Positions 61,561 through 64,000 of a stretch of DNA of 64,000 bases are shown piece by piece. Source of the DNA: Echinicola marina (lineage in GTDB: Bacteria; Bacteroidota; Bacteroidia; Cytophagales; Cyclobacteriaceae); NCBI RefSeq assembly GCF_020463795.1, contig NZ_CP080025.1:1243001-1307000 (forward strand), read 5' to 3'. The notes beneath the pieces are model-generated. The model did no database searches, had not been told where the DNA came from, and was given only the letters and a program-made list of their open reading frames with translations. Numbering within the stretch: position 1 is the stretch's first letter; each line of letters starts with the position of its first letter. The translations under genes and the position numbers were made by a program.

Positions 61561-61998
61561 ATGTCCAAAAAAATAGCAATTGGTGGAGATCATGCCGGCT
61601 TTGACTATAAACAAAAGCTGGTGGAATATATGATACAAGCAGGATACGAAGTAAAAGACTTCGGCCCATTTTCAGATGCCTCTGTAGATTATCCTGACTA
61701 TGTTCATCCGCTTTGTGATGCCATAGAAGGAGGGGAGTTTGTACAGGGAATAGTGGTCTGCGGAAGTGGAAATGGTGTAGCCATTACTGCCAACAAACAC
61801 CAAGGCATTCGTGCTGCTATTTGTTGGAACAAGGATCTTGCCGCTCTTTCCAGACAACATAATGATGCCAATGTTATTTCCATTCCTGCCCGATTCGTAG
61901 CTTATGAACTGGCCCAAGAAATGGTAGAAACCTTCCTAAGCACAGATTTTGAAGGAGGAAGACATGCCAATAGAGTAAATAAAATAGCTTGTCAGTAA
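61561..61998 (+). CDS. rpiB: Ribose 5-phosphate isomerase B
   Basis: Interconverts ribose 5-phosphate and ribulose 5-phosphate in the pentose phosphate path. The 145 residues have GGDHAGFDYK with Asp10/His11, the phosphate loop and catalytic Cys67 in CGSGNGVAITANK, and the C-terminal FEGGRHANRVNKI with the phosphate-binding Arg. It is 10 bp after tatC and is followed by a bidirectional terminator. Confidence 0.94.
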   Translation: MSKKIAIGGDHAGFDYKQKLVEYMIQAGYEVKDFGPFSDASVDYPDYVHPLCDAIEGGEFVQGIVVCGSGNGVAITANKHQGIRAAICWNKDLAALSRQHNDANVISIPARFVAYELAQEMVETFLSTDFEGGRHANRVNKIACQ

Positions 61999-62039
61999 AT
62001 AAATTAGATAAGGCTGTTTCAGTGGCCTGATCTAAACAA

Positions 62040-62076
62040 AAAGGCTTGGCGGATTTCTCTACCAAGCCTTTCTTTT
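62040..62076. terminator. Bidirectional terminator rpiB / His-rich gene
   Basis: AAAGGCTTGG (62040-62049) and CCAAGCCTTT (62062-62071) form a perfect 10-bp stem with T-rich tails on both sides. Confidence 0.88.
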
Positions 62077-62088
62077 TGGATTTATTTT

Positions 62089-62526
62089 TTACCTAAAGGT
62101 ATATTTCATCCCTATACCTGCTCTCAGATAATTTTCTGAATGGTTGGCAAAAATCGGACTTGCCTCAAGCAAGAACCCAAAATTCCTTGTTGAAGGAAAG
62201 GGTTTTACCAAAACACCTAAAGGGATCCCCAAATAAAGATGGTTGTGATCATGGTCATGATCATGGTGACCGTCGGCTCCCAAGTGAAAGCCACTATAAA
62301 GGTTCACCTCATCCTTTTGGATAAAATTATACCCAAAAGTACCTTCAATATCCACATCATGCCCTACGCCTAATCTTGCTTCACCAAAGATCTTATTTTC
62401 TGGATCAGTTCCTATGGCCATGAAAGTATTGGAGCTAAGCTGGTAAACTCCAGCACTGACTTGTGCCATGGTCTTGTTTTGCAAAATTAGAAAAGCAGTT
62501 AAGGATAATATCAAAAACTTCTTCAT
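62089..62526 (-). CDS. Small outer-membrane-like protein with His-rich loop
   Basis: A 145-residue exported protein with a signal peptide (1-21, ending TMAQ). The body alternates strands with aromatic and Gly residues (AGVYQLSSNTFMAIG, FGEARLGVGHDVDIEGTFGY, LYLGIPLGVLVKPF) and ends in an aromatic strand FR (GIGMKYTFR). This is the pattern of a small beta-barrel. Residues 87-96 read HHDHDHDHNH, a likely metal-binding loop. Zinc, nickel or copper handling is an inference. I do not recognise a named family. A single gene. Confidence 0.6.
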   Translation of the reverse strand: MKKFLILSLTAFLILQNKTMAQVSAGVYQLSSNTFMAIGTDPENKIFGEARLGVGHDVDIEGTFGYNFIQKDEVNLYSGFHLGADGHHDHDHDHNHLYLGIPLGVLVKPFPSTRNFGFLLEASPIFANHSENYLRAGIGMKYTFR

Positions 62527-62771
62527 GGTAATAAATAGTTGGTTTAGTTTTCACCAGCATTATCACAAACTCTTTGCCAAAAATTTATAAAGGAGAAAAA
62601 CTGCTATTTGCAAAACAGCAATCCTGCATCACCACAAATGAAAAGAAATATTCCTCACACTGCAAAACCACTTGGCAGCCAATTAACAAAAAAACAAACC
62701 TCCGAAACTGGCATTGGACCACATTATTAGCCGAAAGAAAGGAAATTATTACCAAGCACTTATGCTAAAAA

Positions 62772-63404
62772 TCAAAGATCAGGTTGATGTACTATCTTCT
62801 CTTTTAAAAATACCTTGACCATTTCAAGCCCCCTTTCGAAATCATTGTTATTTGGAATAATCAGGTCTGCATCATGCTTAAAAGGAGCAATGTATTTCTC
62901 ATAAGTGGGCATAACATGCTTCTCATAGCGGTATAGCACATCATCCAAGTCACAGCCCCTCTCTACTTTATCCCGAACAATTCTTCTTTTGAGTTTAATA
63001 TAGTCCTTGGCATCAATGAAGATTTTCAAGTCCAATAAGTTGGATAATTCCGGGGAATACAACACAAAAATCCCTTCCACTACCACCACTGGTGCTGGAT
63101 TAAATGTCAACATTTTGGGAATAACGTTTGGATTGTTGAAAGTATATTCCTGTTTGAACACCTTTTTGCCTTGTTGTATATCCCTTATGTCTGCCGCATA
63201 CTGAACAAAGTCAAAGGAATGGGGAGAATCATAATTTTCCACACCAAGATCGTCCTTTGGCTGCTCATTTTTGGGTTTGTAGTAATTGTCCTGTGAAATA
63301 AGACAGATTTCTTCCGGCTCAAAAGTCGCCAGCAATTGCTTCAAAAAAAGTGTCTTTCCGGAAGCACTTCCTCCTGTAATACCAACTATATAGGGCTTTC
63401 TCAT
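62772..63404 (-). CDS. udk: Uridine kinase
   Basis: Phosphorylates uridine and cytidine in pyrimidine salvage. The 210 residues have the P-loop GGSASGKT at 10-17, SQDNYYKPKNEQ, the NFDSPHSFD-like ENYDSPHSFDF and RRIVRDKVERGCDLDDVLYRYE. The length is normal. rdgB lies 37 bp upstream on the same strand. Confidence 0.93.
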   Translation of the reverse strand: MRKPYIVGITGGSASGKTLFLKQLLATFEPEEICLISQDNYYKPKNEQPKDDLGVENYDSPHSFDFVQYAADIRDIQQGKKVFKQEYTFNNPNVIPKMLTFNPAPVVVVEGIFVLYSPELSNLLDLKIFIDAKDYIKLKRRIVRDKVERGCDLDDVLYRYEKHVMPTYEKYIAPFKHDADLIIPNNNDFERGLEMVKVFLKEKIVHQPDL

Positions 63405-63441
63405 TATCTTAAATTAGCAAAATCTCACTTATTTGATTGCA

Positions 63442-64000
63442 TTATTTAAGTCCATTTAAAAAGTCAATCAGCTTCCTTACTGCCCTTCCCCGATGACTGA
63501 TCGCATTCTTTTCTTGCATGCTGAGTTCAGCAAATGTCTGCTCATGCCCCTCAGGCCGAAATACCGGATCATAGCCAAATCCTCGATCTCCAGATCTTTC
63601 TGTAGTAATCTCACCCTTAGCCACACCCTCAAAACTGTATTCTTTACCATCCAATATTAAAGCGATAACTGTTCTGAATTGGGCATTTCTATTGGTTAGA
63701 CCTTTCATATTTTCCATAAGAAGGTCCACATTCCTTTCATCACTTCTTGGCTCCCCTGCATACCTGCCAGAATAAACTCCCGGCGCATCATCTAAGGCTG
63801 CCACCTCCAATCCTGTGTCATCTGCAAAGCAACTCACTTGGTAGTTCTCAAATACATGACGGGCTTTTTGAAAAGCATTGTAATCCAGGGTGTCACCGGT
63901 CTCAGGCAGCTCCTCATGACAGCCAATTTCTTTTAAGGAGACTACAGTAAAATCATTTCCCAAGGCAGCTTTTACCTCTTCAATTTTTTTTGGATTATTA
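63442..64000 (-). CDS. rdgB: Non-canonical purine NTP pyrophosphatase (5' end outside window)
   Basis: RdgB/HAM1 enzyme that hydrolyses dITP, ITP and XTP and so keeps deaminated bases out of DNA and RNA. The frame is open to the right edge. It begins there with the family segment NNPKKIEEVKAALG, so only a few N-terminal residues are missing. Visible blocks are CFADDTGLEVAALDDAPGVY, SGRYAGEPRSDERN, the GYDPVFRPEGHEQTFAEL block and KNAISHRGRAVRKL. udk follows on the same strand. Confidence 0.93.
   Translation of the reverse strand, partial: NNPKKIEEVKAALGNDFTVVSLKEIGCHEELPETGDTLDYNAFQKARHVFENYQVSCFADDTGLEVAALDDAPGVYSGRYAGEPRSDERNVDLLMENMKGLTNRNAQFRTVIALILDGKEYSFEGVAKGEITTERSGDRGFGYDPVFRPEGHEQTFAELSMQEKNAISHRGRAVRKLIDFLNGLK

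Noticed and set aside
62574-62768. 64-codon plus-strand ORF before udk
   Set aside because: Very Lys/Thr/Trp-rich chance frame in AT-rich spacer, antisense to the udk end region, no start signal.
1-64000. tRNA, rRNA, CRISPR, insertion sequences or prophage
   Set aside because: I looked for T-arm-like words, spaced direct repeats, transposase or integrase frames and terminal repeats and saw none.

Overview
The window looks like core chromosome of a marine-type Bacteroidota, most likely order Cytophagales and close to Cyclobacteriaceae (Echinicola, Algoriphagus, Cyclobacterium). The placement is an inference. It rests on a GldE-type gliding gene beside ssb and mutY, a CarH-like regulator with CrtZ and an ECF sigma factor, DUF4286, DUF4783 and DUF6787 genes, candidate promoters of the Bacteroidota type (TAnnTTTG), AT-rich spacers with few Shine-Dalgarno sites, and several TTG/GTG starts. 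I found no tRNA, rRNA, CRISPR array, insertion sequence, prophage or integrase.

Layout. 1-2 kb: a carotenoid block on the minus strand (crtZ, a CarH-like B12 photoreceptor gene and an ECF sigma gene cut by the left edge). 2-6.8 kb: DUF4286, an SSAT-like acetyltransferase, coaX, the RNase G gene, a 29-residue COX24-type ribosomal mini-protein, a TPR protein and HU. 6.9-16.4 kb, plus strand: mutY, ssb, gldE, then the glutamate synthase operon gltB-gltD. 16.5-31.8 kb: mostly minus-strand housekeeping genes (gpmI, an ABC exporter, an M14 peptidase, aspartate kinase, ribH, pdhA, a GH43 glycosidase), with nadC and a LytTR regulator on the plus strand. 32-43.4 kb: recF, mtgA, hflX, a small sugar/polysaccharide group (rfbC, a YwqE-like phosphatase, an epimerase), a TPR protein, a ComA-like phosphosulfolactate synthase, a DUF368 carrier, aroE and a PLP decarboxylase. 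43.5-52.9 kb: a lipoprotein sulfatase, ileS-lspA, dgt, a CBM9-like protein and a PepSY-like protein. 53-64 kb: an Fe-S uracil-DNA glycosylase, pnuC with a NadR-type kinase, a fatty acid desaturase, an AEC carrier, glyA-tatC-rpiB, a His-rich small barrel protein, udk and a rdgB cut by the right edge.

Genes that act together: crtZ, carH-like and ECF (light-controlled carotenoids); gltBD and aspartate kinase (nitrogen and amino acids); nadC, pnuC and the NR kinase (NAD synthesis and salvage); mutY, ssb, recF, UDG, dgt and rdgB (genome and nucleotide-pool upkeep); DUF368, mtgA, rfbC and the YwqE-like phosphatase (envelope and polysaccharide); ComA-like synthase (possibly the sulfonate head group of gliding-bacterium sulfonolipids).

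The least explained stretch is 58.5-59.0 kb on the minus strand. It holds a 51-residue peptide ORF with nine cysteines and a hydrophobic start, a two-helix membrane ORF that appears frameshifted at its 5' end, and a perfect 17-bp inverted repeat upstream. Other unexplained signals are TGTTTAC-type boxes around the carotenoid genes, an 11-bp-phased repeat at 56.45 kb, and a plus-strand terminator at 49.97 kb with no gene in front of it.
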